Source: Natrinema versiforme JCM 10478 (lineage in GTDB: Archaea > Halobacteriota > Halobacteria > Halobacteriales > Natrialbaceae). Taken from it: a DNA stretch of 64,000 bases. Under the pieces are notes generated by a model. The model was given only the letters and a program-made list of their open reading frames with translations, had not been told where the DNA came from and did no database searches. The DNA lies in the NCBI RefSeq assembly GCF_000337195.1, contig NZ_AOID01000047.1, positions 77,335 to 141,334 on the forward strand, in the 5' to 3' direction. Numbering within the stretch: position 1 is the first letter of the stretch; each line of letters starts with the position of its first letter. The translations under genes and the position numbers were made by a program. This document shows positions 26,787-35,505 of this stretch, in pieces.

Positions 26787-28043
26787 TCAGGCCGTCCCGA
26801 GCGCGTAGAGGGTCTCGGCCGCGACGATATAGGCCCGTCCGTCCGCGACCGCCGGTGAAGCACGGATTTCGGTCGCCGCGGAGAACGACCACGTCACGCT
26901 GCCGTCGCTCGCGTCGGCTGCGAGGGCGCGCCCGTCCAACGTACCGAGGTGGATCCGTCCGTCCGCGACGGCGGGTGCCGAGATCTTCGGCGGGTTCCCG
27001 TCCCGGTCGGACTCGTCCCACACGCTCTCGCGCCACCGGACGTCTCCGCGTTCGGTTCCGAGTTCGTAGAACCCGCCGTCCTCGTCGGTCACGTAGAGGC
27101 TCCCGTCGGTCACGGCCGGCGACGTGACGATCGGGCTCTCGAGTTCCGTTCCCCACCGTTCCGCCCCGCTCTCCGCGTCGACCGCGTAGACGTATCCCTC
27201 CGTCCCGGTGTCGCCCGCCCCGCCACCGTACACGGTCCCGTCGACGACGGTCGGCTCGTTCGACCCGTTTCTCACCCCGTCGTAGGTCCACCGCCGCTCG
27301 CCGCTTTCCGCGTCGAACGCGTACACGGACGGTTCGGCCCCTGCTGCGAGTATGCCGAGGTACGCCGTTCCGTCGTCAACGACGGTTCCCAGAACGGTGT
27401 TGGGGAGTTCCTTCGACCACCGTTGCTCTCCCGAGGACGCATCGTGCCCGCTCACACGATCGTCGTCCGCCGCGACGAGCACGTCGTCGAGGAGCCGCGG
27501 CGACGCGAACGAACTTCCGCTGCCGCCGGTCAGGGATTCGGACCAGAACCGTTCGCCGTCGCCGGCGTCGAACGCGTAGAGGAAGCCGTCTCCCGGCGTC
27601 GCAAATGCGACGCCGCCGGCCACCGTCAGCGCGGGACTCAGCCCGCCGGTGAGACCGACCTCGCTCGACCACGTCTCTTCGCCCGAATCGGCTTCGAACG
27701 CGCGCACTGTCGATCTGGCGGCGCAGTACACTGTCCCATCCGCGACGACTGGATTGCCGCGCCCGCCGTTCAGATCGGCGGTCCACACGTCCGAGACATC
27801 GTCTCCAGGCGGGGTCACGTCGGCAGCGCCGCTCCCGCCCCGATCCGCGCCGAACGCCGGCCACGCTTCCGTTTCGGTACCGGCTCCGTTCGCGCCGTCT
27901 TCGGTCGTCTCGTTCCCCGCCGTTTGCCCTCCCTCCTCGAGCAGCGGTCGGAGACAGCCCGCGGTCCCCGCGGCGAGTCCGACGGCAACCGACCCTACCA
28001 GCGTTCGACGGGACAGCGATCCCCGGATCGATCGGTCTTCCAT
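26787..28043 (-). CDS. PQQ-like beta-propeller lipoprotein
   Basis: A 418-residue exported propeller. Residues 1-30 form a Tat-like signal (RRTLVGSVAVGLAAGTAGC) with a lipobox ending at Cys, then an acidic Gly/Asn/Thr linker. The body has repeated PQQ/WD-like blades (GTVYCAARSTVRAFEADSG, DDRVSGHDASSGEQRW, GYVYAVDAESGAERW). Start 28043 is supported by TTTTATCG about 25 nt upstream on the minus strand. It is likely anchored on the outer face of the cytoplasmic membrane. Function unknown; it may scaffold protein assembly or bind a ligand. Confidence 0.88.
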   Translation of the reverse strand: MEDRSIRGSLSRRTLVGSVAVGLAAGTAGCLRPLLEEGGQTAGNETTEDGANGAGTETEAWPAFGADRGGSGAADVTPPGDDVSDVWTADLNGGRGNPVVADGTVYCAARSTVRAFEADSGEETWSSEVGLTGGLSPALTVAGGVAFATPGDGFLYAFDAGDGERFWSESLTGGSGSSFASPRLLDDVLVAADDDRVSGHDASSGEQRWSKELPNTVLGTVVDDGTAYLGILAAGAEPSVYAFDAESGERRWTYDGVRNGSNEPTVVDGTVYGGGAGDTGTEGYVYAVDAESGAERWGTELESPIVTSPAVTDGSLYVTDEDGGFYELGTERGDVRWRESVWDESDRDGNPPKISAPAVADGRIHLGTLDGRALAADASDGSVTWSFSAATEIRASPAVADGRAYIVAAETLYALGTA

Positions 28044-28123
28044 ACCGGCCAATGCGACGGTATCGATAAAAACCATCAGCTTCGATGACTCTCCCCTTCG
28101 CTACCACTCGAGGAGCGGTCGCC

Positions 28124-29320
28124 TCATTCGAGGCTGCGAACGTCGTATCCGACCAGCGTTCCGTTTTCGAGGGCGGCAAGCCGGTTTTCGACGGCGAACA
28201 GTTCGTGATCGCTGTCGTCCGCCGGTCCCTCACCGGCGTAGCGCAGTTCTCCATCGGTCGAGCCGAATCCGTAGAGCCGTCCGGAATCGGAACCGACCGC
28301 GTGGACCCACCGGGTGCCGCCCGTTTTCGCGACCGGCGAGGTCACTTCGCCGTCGATCTCGATGCTCCACCGTCGGTCTCCGGCGACCGAGTCGAACGCG
28401 ATGACCCGTCGCCCGGCCACGATCCAGCCGGCGTCGCCGTCGAACGCGGGCGGCCCTATCGTCGGGAGTTCTCCGGTCTGCGTCTCGAACCCGATCGTCC
28501 ACGACTGCTCGCCGCTCGTCGGATCGATCCTCGCGATCGCTCGCCGCTCCGAATCGACCGCGAACACGCGTCCCGCGTCGTCGACGAACGGTCCGTACCC
28601 GTGTCCCGCGATCGAAAACTCGGTAGCCCACAGCTCGGACCCGTCCGCGGGATCGTGTCCCGTTAGCTCCCCGTTTCGATAGGACGCGACGACGACGCCG
28701 TCCGCGACGACGGCTCCGCTGAAGCCGGCCAGTTCCGCCGACCGCCGCCATCGCTCCTCGAGCGTCCCACCGTCGAGTCCGACGAGGACGTCGTTCTCGC
28801 CCGCGTGTCTCGTCCCGGTAACGAGCGTTCCGTCGTGTATCGCACTGTCGCCGCCGGCCGTTCCGTACTCTGCGGTCGCCTCGATCGTCCCGCTCCGGCG
28901 GTCGATCGCGCGAATCCGGTCTTGCTGTGCGGACCCGACGTACACCAGCTCGGGTCCGGCAGAGAGATAGAAGCCATACGGTACGTCGCCGAGATCGCAG
29001 GTCCACTCGATCTCGCCGCCGCTCGGGTCCACCGCGACGATCCCTTCGTCTCCGTCCACCGCTCCAGCCACGTAGATCGTTTCGTCGACGAGCCGGCCCC
29101 CGTATTCTACGTCGAACGCCGTCGCCCAGGCGCGATCGAGTTCGAGTTCGTTCTCGTGATCGCCGCCGCCGAGTTTCTCGGTCTCCTCCTCGGCGTCGAT
29201 CTCGAGGTCGCTTTCGTTGCTCTCGGTTTCGTCGTCCCCGTTTTGGTCTGGCGACTCGAGCCCGAGACAGCCCGCCAGTGCGAGCGTCCCAACCGTCGCC
29301 AACGCGTCTCGTCGCCGCAT
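28124..29320 (-). CDS. PQQ-like beta-propeller lipoprotein (tandem paralogue)
   Basis: A 398-residue lipoprotein starting MRRRDALATVGTLALAGC, a Tat-type signal with lipobox LAGC, followed by an Asp/Glu-rich linker to about residue 60 and beta-propeller blades (IVAVDPSGGEIEWTCDLG, RIRAIDRRSGTIEATAEYG, RAIARIDPTSGEQSW, LYGFGSTDGELRYAGEG). It lies 80 bp upstream of the similar lipoprotein on the same strand; tandem duplication is plausible but the sequences have diverged strongly. Confidence 0.87.
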   Translation of the reverse strand: MRRRDALATVGTLALAGCLGLESPDQNGDDETESNESDLEIDAEEETEKLGGGDHENELELDRAWATAFDVEYGGRLVDETIYVAGAVDGDEGIVAVDPSGGEIEWTCDLGDVPYGFYLSAGPELVYVGSAQQDRIRAIDRRSGTIEATAEYGTAGGDSAIHDGTLVTGTRHAGENDVLVGLDGGTLEERWRRSAELAGFSGAVVADGVVVASYRNGELTGHDPADGSELWATEFSIAGHGYGPFVDDAGRVFAVDSERRAIARIDPTSGEQSWTIGFETQTGELPTIGPPAFDGDAGWIVAGRRVIAFDSVAGDRRWSIEIDGEVTSPVAKTGGTRWVHAVGSDSGRLYGFGSTDGELRYAGEGPADDSDHELFAVENRLAALENGTLVGYDVRSLE

Positions 29321-29439
29321 AGTGGCGTCTTCCGGTGGCCATCGCATAAACGTTCGCCGTGCAGACAGTCACGGGACCGTGTGGGTCCTGTCGGTCAGTC
29401 GGACAGTATCTTCAAGAACGTCTAGTGGTATGCTCCGGT

Positions 29440-30444
29440 ATGAACCGTCGACAGTATCTCGCTCGGACCGGCGCGGCCGGTACGAGTGTTGGAATTCTTA
29501 CGGGACTTGCCGGCTGTCTCGACGACCTCGGCGGGTCGTCCGAGACGAACGACGCCGAGGGTGGCGACGCCGGCAGCCGGACCGGCGAACGCGCGCTCGA
29601 CCGTGCCGCCGGCAGGCTAAACGAGGCCGCCCAGCCGCTGAACGAACTCGGGAACCTCGAGGACCCCGAGGCGGTCGAGTTTGATCCCGAAGCGTCGCGG
29701 ACGGGGATCGCCGACGCCAGAGACCACCTCGAGACCGCCGAGTCCGAACTGGGCGACGACCGGCAGGCCGATATCGACACGCTCCGGGCGTACGCGGACG
29801 CTCTCGAGGGGCTTGTCGCCGTCACGGCGACGGTCACCGACGAGGGGATCACCGAAGACATCGACGAGGTCACCGCCGCGATCGAAACCGAGGGCGATAT
29901 CGAGGGAGCGAGCGAGACCGTCGGCCAACGCCACACCGAGATGGCCGACGCCCGCGAGCGCTGGGACGAAGCGAACGCGACGATTCAGGACCTCGGTGGC
30001 GACAGGCTCAACGATCTGGCCGGCATCGATATCGCCGACCTGGAGGAGGGAGCCGCCGCCCTCGGCGACGTCGTCACCTCGCTCGAGACGCTCGCCGCGG
30101 CCTACGACGCGACGCTCGACCCCGACGAGGGGTACGGCGCGCTCCAGCAGGGTCGGGACGACTTCGAAAACGGCGCGTACGAGGACGCACAGGCGGCGTT
30201 CGAGACCGCCGAATCGACGTTCTCGACGGCGCGCCAGCGACTCGAGGACGGCACCGCGGACGCACCCGACGGGCTCGCGGGTCATTTCGAAACGGCGGAG
30301 TGTCAGACTCGCCATCTGCGGGACGCGGCGGCGGCGTTCACCGAGTCGGCCGGAGCCGCGGCTGACGGCGACGCAGTCACCGCGAAACGCCGGCAAGACG
30401 ACGGCGAAACCGCTCTCGACAACGTCGGGACCTGTACGAATTGA
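29440..30444 (+). CDS. Tat-exported lipoprotein, helical, function unknown
   Basis: A 334-residue lipoprotein. MNRRQYLARTGAAGTSVGIL and the following LTGLAGC give a twin-arginine signal with lipobox. The mature part is acidic and almost wholly alpha-helical with TPR-like pacing (YGALQQGRDDFENGAYEDAQAAFETAE). Two Cys near the C-terminus (ECQTRHL and GTCTN) could form a disulfide outside the cell. No enzymatic motif is recognised. Divergent from the PQQ lipoprotein cluster. Confidence 0.8.
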   Translation: MNRRQYLARTGAAGTSVGILTGLAGCLDDLGGSSETNDAEGGDAGSRTGERALDRAAGRLNEAAQPLNELGNLEDPEAVEFDPEASRTGIADARDHLETAESELGDDRQADIDTLRAYADALEGLVAVTATVTDEGITEDIDEVTAAIETEGDIEGASETVGQRHTEMADARERWDEANATIQDLGGDRLNDLAGIDIADLEEGAAALGDVVTSLETLAAAYDATLDPDEGYGALQQGRDDFENGAYEDAQAAFETAESTFSTARQRLEDGTADAPDGLAGHFETAECQTRHLRDAAAAFTESAGAAADGDAVTAKRRQDDGETALDNVGTCTN

Positions 30445-30783
30445 CGACTATCTCGACTGACTAACGGCAACTCCGTCTGACTCGCCGCCGCGTCCGGCGA
30501 CAGGGTGACGGTGTCCTCGAGCATGACCTCCGAAACGGGTATCGTGTCGTGTATCTGACTCCACTACGCGGCCGACCCCTATCAGTAGTCGGTACCCTAC
30601 GGCCGGCGTCAGTGAGGTATACATGTCTCACGTCGACCCGACTGCCCATCGTGTGTGGCGCGTGCTGAGAGCTGTTCGCAGTAGCGACCCGACTGCTCGA
30701 ACGCACGCGGGGATAAGTGAGATACCACAGTGGTTTCTCGCTATACAGAAACGAATACATGCACGAATTGTAGTATTTGAAAT
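30445..30783. other. Intergenic, no gene recognised
   Basis: About 340 bp after the helical lipoprotein. The last 60 bp are AT-rich and lead into the small membrane gene; no repeat or RNA was recognised. Confidence 0.4.
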
Positions 30784-30975
30784 ATGACCTCGAAAACCCA
30801 TTCAATTCTCATTCCCGGCGTGATTTGTATGATCATCGGATTTGTCATTTTTAACGTTCTCGGGGCTGCATTCAGCCTACTAATTGGATTTTCAATGGGT
30901 GAACAATATTACCGTCGTCACGAGTTAGAGACACAGGTCCGCGAACTCCAAACGGAAGACAACGACGAGATCTGA
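30784..30975 (+). CDS. Small membrane protein
   Basis: A 63-residue protein with a hydrophobic stretch at residues 8-36 (ILIPGVICMIIGFVIFNVLG and continuing), probably one long or two short membrane helices, and a charged tail QYYRRHELETQVRELQTEDNDEI that may form a short coiled coil. Codons and flanks are more AT-rich than the neighbours, suggesting acquired DNA. Not recognised; moderate confidence that it is a gene. Confidence 0.55.
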   Translation: MTSKTHSILIPGVICMIIGFVIFNVLGAAFSLLIGFSMGEQYYRRHELETQVRELQTEDNDEI

Positions 30976-31117
30976 GGGGTGTACGCTACGGGCAGTTCGC
31001 TCCCTTTACTCCGCAGTATCGTTCCGAGACGAGGCTCGAGCCGGACTGGAACTCGGATCGCCGATTCAACGCTCGATGAGAACCGCAGTTACGCGCAACC
31101 GCAAACACTCGAGTTGA

Positions 31118-31531
31118 TTAGGCGTCGACCGGCCGCCCGTCCTCCGTCGGCGGCGCGATGTGATCGACGTACTCCTCGAGGGTCGGCTCCTCGACGCGGA
31201 CCCGAACGGCGATCTCGCCGAGTTCGTCCGGTTTCCCCACCGAGAAGTTTACGTACTCCTCGAAGGCCGCCTGCTTCTTCAGCGCGAAGGTGAAGGTGTC
31301 GCCCTCGCGGTTGGCGAAGAACTCGCCACGAGCGGTGTCGAGGATCTCCTGTTTGTGAAGCAGTTCCGAGAAGTGATCGAGCGTGTGGGTCTCGCCGCTG
31401 ACCTCGCCGAACTCCTCCTCGAGGTCGGCGTTGGGGAAGACGTTCGCCACAGCGTCGAGCACGCGGTTCGTGACCTCGGTGTCGTAGATCGGGGCCGTGA
31501 TTTCGACGTCAACGCGGTAGATTTCGCTCAT
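31118..31531 (-). CDS. UPF0201 family RNA-binding-like protein
   Basis: A 137-residue archaeal protein of the UPF0201/COG1325 family, starting MSEIYRVDVEITAPIYDTE and containing HTLDHFSELLHKQEILDTARGEF and TFALKKQAAFEEYVNF. The family has been described as RNA-binding or exosome-associated by sequence, but its role is not settled. Its ATG overlaps the stop of the upstream UPF0200 kinase gene by 4 bp, the usual archaeal pairing. Confidence 0.88.
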   Translation of the reverse strand: MSEIYRVDVEITAPIYDTEVTNRVLDAVANVFPNADLEEEFGEVSGETHTLDHFSELLHKQEILDTARGEFFANREGDTFTFALKKQAAFEEYVNFSVGKPDELGEIAVRVRVEEPTLEEYVDHIAPPTEDGRPVDA

Positions 31532-32112
31532 GAGTCAGCATCCGCTTCGGCGGGTTTCCGTCCATCGGTTCCGTTCCGGACGATCGCGCGGATCCGCTCG
31601 TGGAAGGCCGCGAGCGTGTCCGTGTTCTCGACGACGACGTCGGCCCGATCCATCGCGTCGTCCATTCCGAAGCCGCGTTCGCGCTCGTCGCGAGCGGCCA
31701 GCCCCTCGCCGCCGTCGGCCTCGCCCGCGTCCCGGCCGCGCTCGTCGATCCGCTCGACCCGGATCTCGAAGGGGGCCTCGATACTGACCAGCGTGAACGC
31801 GTCGCCGAACCGCTCCTCGAAGACGTCGACCTCGTCGCCCGAGCGAATCCCGTCCACGAGGACGGTGTCGTGGCCTTCGAGGCGGTCCTCGATCATGGGC
31901 AGCGATCGCTCGGCGATCGCCGTCGGGCCGTTTTCCTCGCGCAGCGCCTGCGCGACCGTCCCGTGATCCTTCGCGGGGTCGAGCCCGCGGTCGGCCGTCT
32001 CCTGGCGGACGACGTCGCCCATCGTCACCACCGGGATCCCGTCCTCGCGTGCGACGGTGGCGGCCTCGCCCTTGCCGCTCCCGGGGAGTCCCACCGTTCC
32101 GATGACGTGCAT
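31528..32112 (-). CDS. UPF0200 family P-loop nucleotide kinase (dephospho-CoA kinase-like)
   Basis: A 194-residue AAA/adenylate-kinase-like protein. MHVIGTVGLPGSGKGEAATVA carries the Walker A loop at its start; GDVVRQETADRGL, TVLVDGIRSGDEVDVFEERFG and a lid-type RIDERGRDAGEADGG follow. Family members resemble dephospho-CoA kinases, but the substrate in archaea is not established. An in-frame ATG three codons upstream (32121) is the alternative start; 32112 matches the family N-terminus better. Coupled to the UPF0201 gene. Confidence 0.87.
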   Translation of the reverse strand: MHVIGTVGLPGSGKGEAATVAREDGIPVVTMGDVVRQETADRGLDPAKDHGTVAQALREENGPTAIAERSLPMIEDRLEGHDTVLVDGIRSGDEVDVFEERFGDAFTLVSIEAPFEIRVERIDERGRDAGEADGGEGLAARDERERGFGMDDAMDRADVVVENTDTLAAFHERIRAIVRNGTDGRKPAEADADS

Positions 32113-32485
32113 CGACTTCATCTACCGGCGAGACGTGCATAAACGCTGTGCTCGCCGTTCACCCGTCCGTGAGCGAGCCGCTGTGGCCCGTCTCCGGGTG
32201 TCTCGAGTGCTGACTCACCGACGCGCTCGTTGTTTTCCGTTCTCTCACTGCAACGGTCGCCGAACCGTTGTTGTGTGTCGCATTTCGGGTCGAATCGGCC
32301 CTCGAGACGGGAGACAAGCCTGCCGTTGGGTTCGCTCGAGGCGAGTCGCCTTAGCCGTCGGCTATCGGCCACCCGCCGGTCGATTTCGCGCGCCGAAACG
32401 GTGCTCAAGTCGGCTCTGCAACCCGCTCGAACTGTGACTGGAAATCCCAACCGCTTATGCCGTTCCGTCGTGGATTCTGACTCGA

Positions 32486-32560
32486 GGGCACGTAGCTCAG
32501 TCCGGAAAGAGCGTCGGACTTCTAATCCGACGGTCGTGGGTTCAAATCCCATCGTGCCCG
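32486..32560 (+). tRNA. tRNA-Arg (TCT anticodon)
   Basis: A 75-nt cloverleaf without encoded CCA. Acceptor arms GGGCACG (32486-32492) and CGTGCCC (32553-32559) pair fully, with G discriminator at 32560. D-arm GCTC...GAGC, anticodon stem TCGGA/TCCGA around loop CTTCTAA with anticodon TCT at 32521-32523, and T-arm GTGGG-TTCAAAT-CCCAT. Reads AGA codons. No intron. Its 3' end is partly repeated just downstream, as at integrase target sites. Confidence 0.97.
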
Positions 32561-32602
32561 CTTGCTGTCGCGAACACTCCGTGAGCGACAGCAGTATACT
32601 GA

Positions 32603-32677
32603 GATGGGATTTGAACGAGACCGAGGTTCTGCGCGAAGCGCAGGTTCTCGGGCGTAGTTCACAATCCCATCGTGCTC
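32603..32677 (+). repeat. Partial copies of the tRNA-Arg 3' end forming an inverted repeat
   Basis: GATGGGATTTGAAC at 32603-32616 is an exact reverse complement of tRNA positions 32540-32553. TTCACAATCCCATCGTGCTC at 32658-32677 matches the tRNA 3' end TTCAAATCCCATCGTGCCCG with one inserted base and a mismatch near the end. Together they form a hairpin with a 40-bp loop. This is the footprint expected of integration or excision at a tRNA attachment site, though no integrase is seen here. Confidence 0.65.
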
Positions 32678-33026
32678 ATGCGAAAACTATCGCCTCGAGA
32701 AGTGGTCGAAATCGGGGACCGATCCGACGGCACTTCGTGGGCTCAAAGCGATCTGAAAGACGCCCGGCGGCGAGACTGAAACCGGGTTCGTCGGCGCAGT
32801 CGCCAACCGCTGAATCGGCTCGGACGGTGGCACCACTGTCGTTCCCGCTTTTTTCTATACGTTTGCTTGACTATCACCGCTACGTCTGGAACTTAGGTTG
32901 TAGTCGATTCCTCGAGGAGGGGGTCGGCGGCACAGTCGTGCCGAACTGCTGCGGGTCGGTTTCTCGCTTCGCGCGAAACGCCCCTTGCCGGGTGTCCCCA
33001 AGGGGACAGCGCCGAAAAATTACAGC

Positions 33027-33059
33027 GCCCCGCCCCCGCCCCCGCCCCCGCCCCCGCCT
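33027..33059 (+). repeat. C-rich hexamer repeat (CCCCGC)n, G-quadruplex-prone on the minus strand
   Basis: Five tandem runs of four or five C separated by G (…GCCCCGCCCCCGCCCCCGCC…), ending in CCTCCG. The minus strand carries runs of G spaced by single C, suitable for G-quadruplex folding. It lies at the junction between tRNA-proximal GC-rich DNA and the AT-rich islet. Confidence 0.85.
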
Positions 33060-33126
33060 CCGTACGCATTTTTCAGTTGAAGAACATGAAATGCGCCCCA
33101 ATATGGAAACCTGATTAAGGTTCTTC

Positions 33127-33864
33127 TCACATGTCCTCCGGCCAAATTATGCTATCCCCTCCGTTCAACTCATATAGCGAATTGACTACTTTCACCGCCC
33201 GCCTGATATCTGATTGAACGTCTTCAACTGGATTGAGCTGCTGTTGTTCTTTTACGTCATGCACGAGCCTATTTCTTATTTGAAGAATATATCTGATCTC
33301 GTCATGAAGCGACTTTTCTATAATTCCGCATCTTAACAGCAACTCTTCTCGGGTTTTTTGATTTAGTTTGTTCTGTAATAGTGTATCTGTCTTATTAGAA
33401 TCTCTATATTCACTATCGATCATCTCCCTGTTGATCAAATCTATACAATAATCCTCTATAACGCCGGACGATAATGTGAAAAACAAGATAATCTCGTCAG
33501 ACAATTCCTTGAGGACACCATTTTCTAACGCTTCTTGTTGTATCTCATAAATTTCTCTTTTTGATACTTCAGGTGACGAATCATATGAGAATGCTTCTTT
33601 TGCGCCCTCCTCCATTTTCTTATACGTCTCTAATATTTCCGCTGCTAACCGGATTAACGTTATACTGCTTGAAAATGCTCCATCACGTTCTGTGGAAAGT
33701 TGGGTACTTGAATCAAGAATAGACAACTCGTCCTTAGTCAACTCTATCTCAATCGTTTTATCACCTGGTAGCTCATCAATCCGAGAGACCCCCTCTGGTA
33801 ACGAATCCCTCATCTTTTGCCATATCTGTCCCCTGAGATTCCAATCCTCATTAATATCTCTCAT
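33127..33864 (-). CDS. HEPN-like uncharacterised protein in AT-rich islet
   Basis: A 245-residue, mostly helical soluble protein, start MRDINEDWNLRGQIW at ATG 33864 (a TTG three codons upstream is in frame). The C-terminal RYILQIRNRLVHDVKEQQQL contains R-N-R-L-V-H, the Rx4-6H motif of HEPN RNase-like domains. The rest has no recognised domain. Codons are strikingly AT-rich (AAA, ATA, AGA) compared with all genes on either side, so it is almost certainly horizontally acquired. HEPN proteins often act in defence, toxin-antitoxin or RNA cleavage; no antitoxin (MNT) partner is adjacent, so a defence role is only a suggestion. Confidence 0.8.
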   Translation of the reverse strand: MRDINEDWNLRGQIWQKMRDSLPEGVSRIDELPGDKTIEIELTKDELSILDSSTQLSTERDGAFSSSITLIRLAAEILETYKKMEEGAKEAFSYDSSPEVSKREIYEIQQEALENGVLKELSDEIILFFTLSSGVIEDYCIDLINREMIDSEYRDSNKTDTLLQNKLNQKTREELLLRCGIIEKSLHDEIRYILQIRNRLVHDVKEQQQLNPVEDVQSDIRRAVKVVNSLYELNGGDSIIWPEDM

Positions 33865-34283
33865 TTCACTCAAAATGTTACTCCGGGCATATAGAGGTTA
33901 GTCTAATAGTTTTCTTACTTGGACTCTCGGGATTGTACATCAGCAGAATCCGTTTTCTGAATATGGACATGAGTTGCGACTCGTCGTGTGCATATCGCGA
34001 GCCGATCCATTGCTTGCGCCGCTGTTCTTCTATAGATGGGTGATACGTTCTGTCGGTTTTGAACCGAAATGGGGCCGTTCAGTGAGCCGAAAAACTAGGA
34101 ATTGGGGGGTCGTATGTACGAATATGCGAATTAGAACCGATGGCGACTACGCAGACCCACGAACATCAAATATTGATAATGAGAAGTATATAATAAATCT
34201 GGCTAACTCGATTATTGCCCCCGAGATCGTCAATAGAATCCCCATAATAGTTCCGGATGACGAGTATATGAATAATGAGTACA

Positions 34284-34916
34284 TTATAAATTCTGTTGGG
34301 TTTTGCTCAGTAACTGGTTTATTATCAACAGATCGTTGTATACCAAAATGGATAATATACCAGAGCAAACGACAGCCAGTAATAATCCACCTAGGAGGTA
34401 CGAACGTTCAATACTGACTACAGTTCTATTGTTGTAGAATGAAGTGTGGAATAAGTTTGCTATCATATGTAAGGTGACCAATGATAGCATCATTGAGAAT
34501 AAGGGGATAAGAGCGTTCCATGCCTCTCCAAACTCAAGAGTGATGTTGAAAATCATTCCAAATAAGGAATAAAATAGGACACCGAATGTCAAGAACAATC
34601 CTTTGGTGGTCTTGTTGGTATATGTCTTGAATATCTTTATCTGTTGAAGGAGATTTGAGAGTATGACTATTGAAATCAATCCAGTTAGTAGAAGCGCAAG
34701 AACAGCCCCAACCTTTCCCGAAAGGCGTGCTTTTTCTCCTTGGTTGCTTATCTGTGTTAAATAGACAGATATCGCTCCAAATACTCCGACTAAGGTGAAG
34801 AGATGATGATTGTCTTCAAGAAACTGACTCAGTCGGTTGGTTGCCGTTATTACGGGTGCAAAGGATAGTTTGTTCTCCTCTTGGCTCTCGTTCTGATTTC
34901 GGTCAGGGATATTCAC
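34284..34916 (-). CDS. Multi-pass membrane protein in AT-rich islet, function unknown
   Basis: A 210-residue protein with a polar Gln/Asn-rich N-terminus (about 30 residues) and five hydrophobic helices (LFTLVGVFGAISVYLTQI, VLALLLTGLISIVILSNLL, GLFLTFGVLFYSLFGMIF, LIPLFSMMLSLVTLHMIANL, LLGGLLLAVVCSGILSILVY). Starts with GTG at 34916; TTAGAAAAC about 25 nt upstream is a candidate TATA. AT-rich codon use matches the HEPN-like gene. Another hydrophobic frame (34147-34300, other phase) follows its stop, so the gene may have been longer before a frameshift. No family recognised. Confidence 0.7.
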   Translation of the reverse strand: MNIPDRNQNESQEENKLSFAPVITATNRLSQFLEDNHHLFTLVGVFGAISVYLTQISNQGEKARLSGKVGAVLALLLTGLISIVILSNLLQQIKIFKTYTNKTTKGLFLTFGVLFYSLFGMIFNITLEFGEAWNALIPLFSMMLSLVTLHMIANLFHTSFYNNRTVVSIERSYLLGGLLLAVVCSGILSILVYNDLLIINQLLSKTQQNL

Positions 34917-35175
34917 TACTACTGATCTCGACCCAGTTTTCTAAGACATTTCGGTAGGAAAGAGTGTATAGTCCGCGAAGGCTCGAAAATTAAATCTAAA
35001 AGACAGAGTTGATCGGGATCGCAGCCTGCCGTGTTCCGCGGTGATTGCTGCCGCCGTGCCAGCGCAACAGCGTGACCTCACTCGAGCAGACAATCTTCTA
35101 TGTCACTATCCTACACGTTCAGCGAGTACCATCGGCTACACAACGGTTATATCGGTTGCAGCCATTTGTTTCGGC

Positions 35176-35505
35176 GTGACTACCAACGAATCTGCCACGT
35201 TCGGCGGGGTATTCGGTATCGTTGCCGTGCTGGCGATACTCGTCGGAGCGGCGATAGCCGGCTACGGCGTCTTGCTCGTTCAGACGTCGCTGCTCGGCGG
35301 CGGCTGGATCGCCGCGATCGGTCTCTCGCTGGTGCTCTCGGGACTGTTCGCGACCGACTGGGCCGGTGACCGGTTCGATCTCTTGAGGACGGCCCGACGC
35401 AGACTGTCGCTCGGGTTCGCCGTCCTCGCCGTGCTCCTGCTGATCGCGTTCGTGGGCATCAGCGGCGCGTCCTTCGAGAGCGAAGCGATCGAATCCAGTT
35501 CCTGA
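35176..35505 (+). CDS. Small haloarchaeal membrane protein
   Basis: A 109-residue protein with three hydrophobic helices (GGVFGIVAVLAILVGAAIAG, WIAAIGLSLVLSGLFATDW, LGFAVLAVLLLIAFVGISGA) and an Arg-rich loop RFDLLRTARRRLSL between helices two and three. The GTG at 35176 was chosen because TTATAT at 35147-35152 lies 23 nt upstream; the frame stays open to a GTG at 35041 but that extension has shadow composition. It marks the return to GC-rich core DNA after the islet. Function unknown. Confidence 0.65.
   Translation: MTTNESATFGGVFGIVAVLAILVGAAIAGYGVLLVQTSLLGGGWIAAIGLSLVLSGLFATDWAGDRFDLLRTARRRLSLGFAVLAVLLLIAFVGISGASFESEAIESSS

Noticed and set aside
33027..33059. Possible CRISPR-like repeats
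   Set aside because: Simple hexamer tract without spacers; no cas genes in the window.
34147..34368. Separate gene for the second hydrophobic frame
   Set aside because: No ATG or GTG start with promoter; better explained as a frameshifted continuation of the upstream membrane protein, so reported only as a finding.
33974..34417. 147-codon plus-strand frame in the AT-rich islet
   Set aside because: Starts with TTG, has no domain, and its second half is the antisense of the membrane-protein gene end; its hydrophobic-looking stretch is the complement of a real helix.
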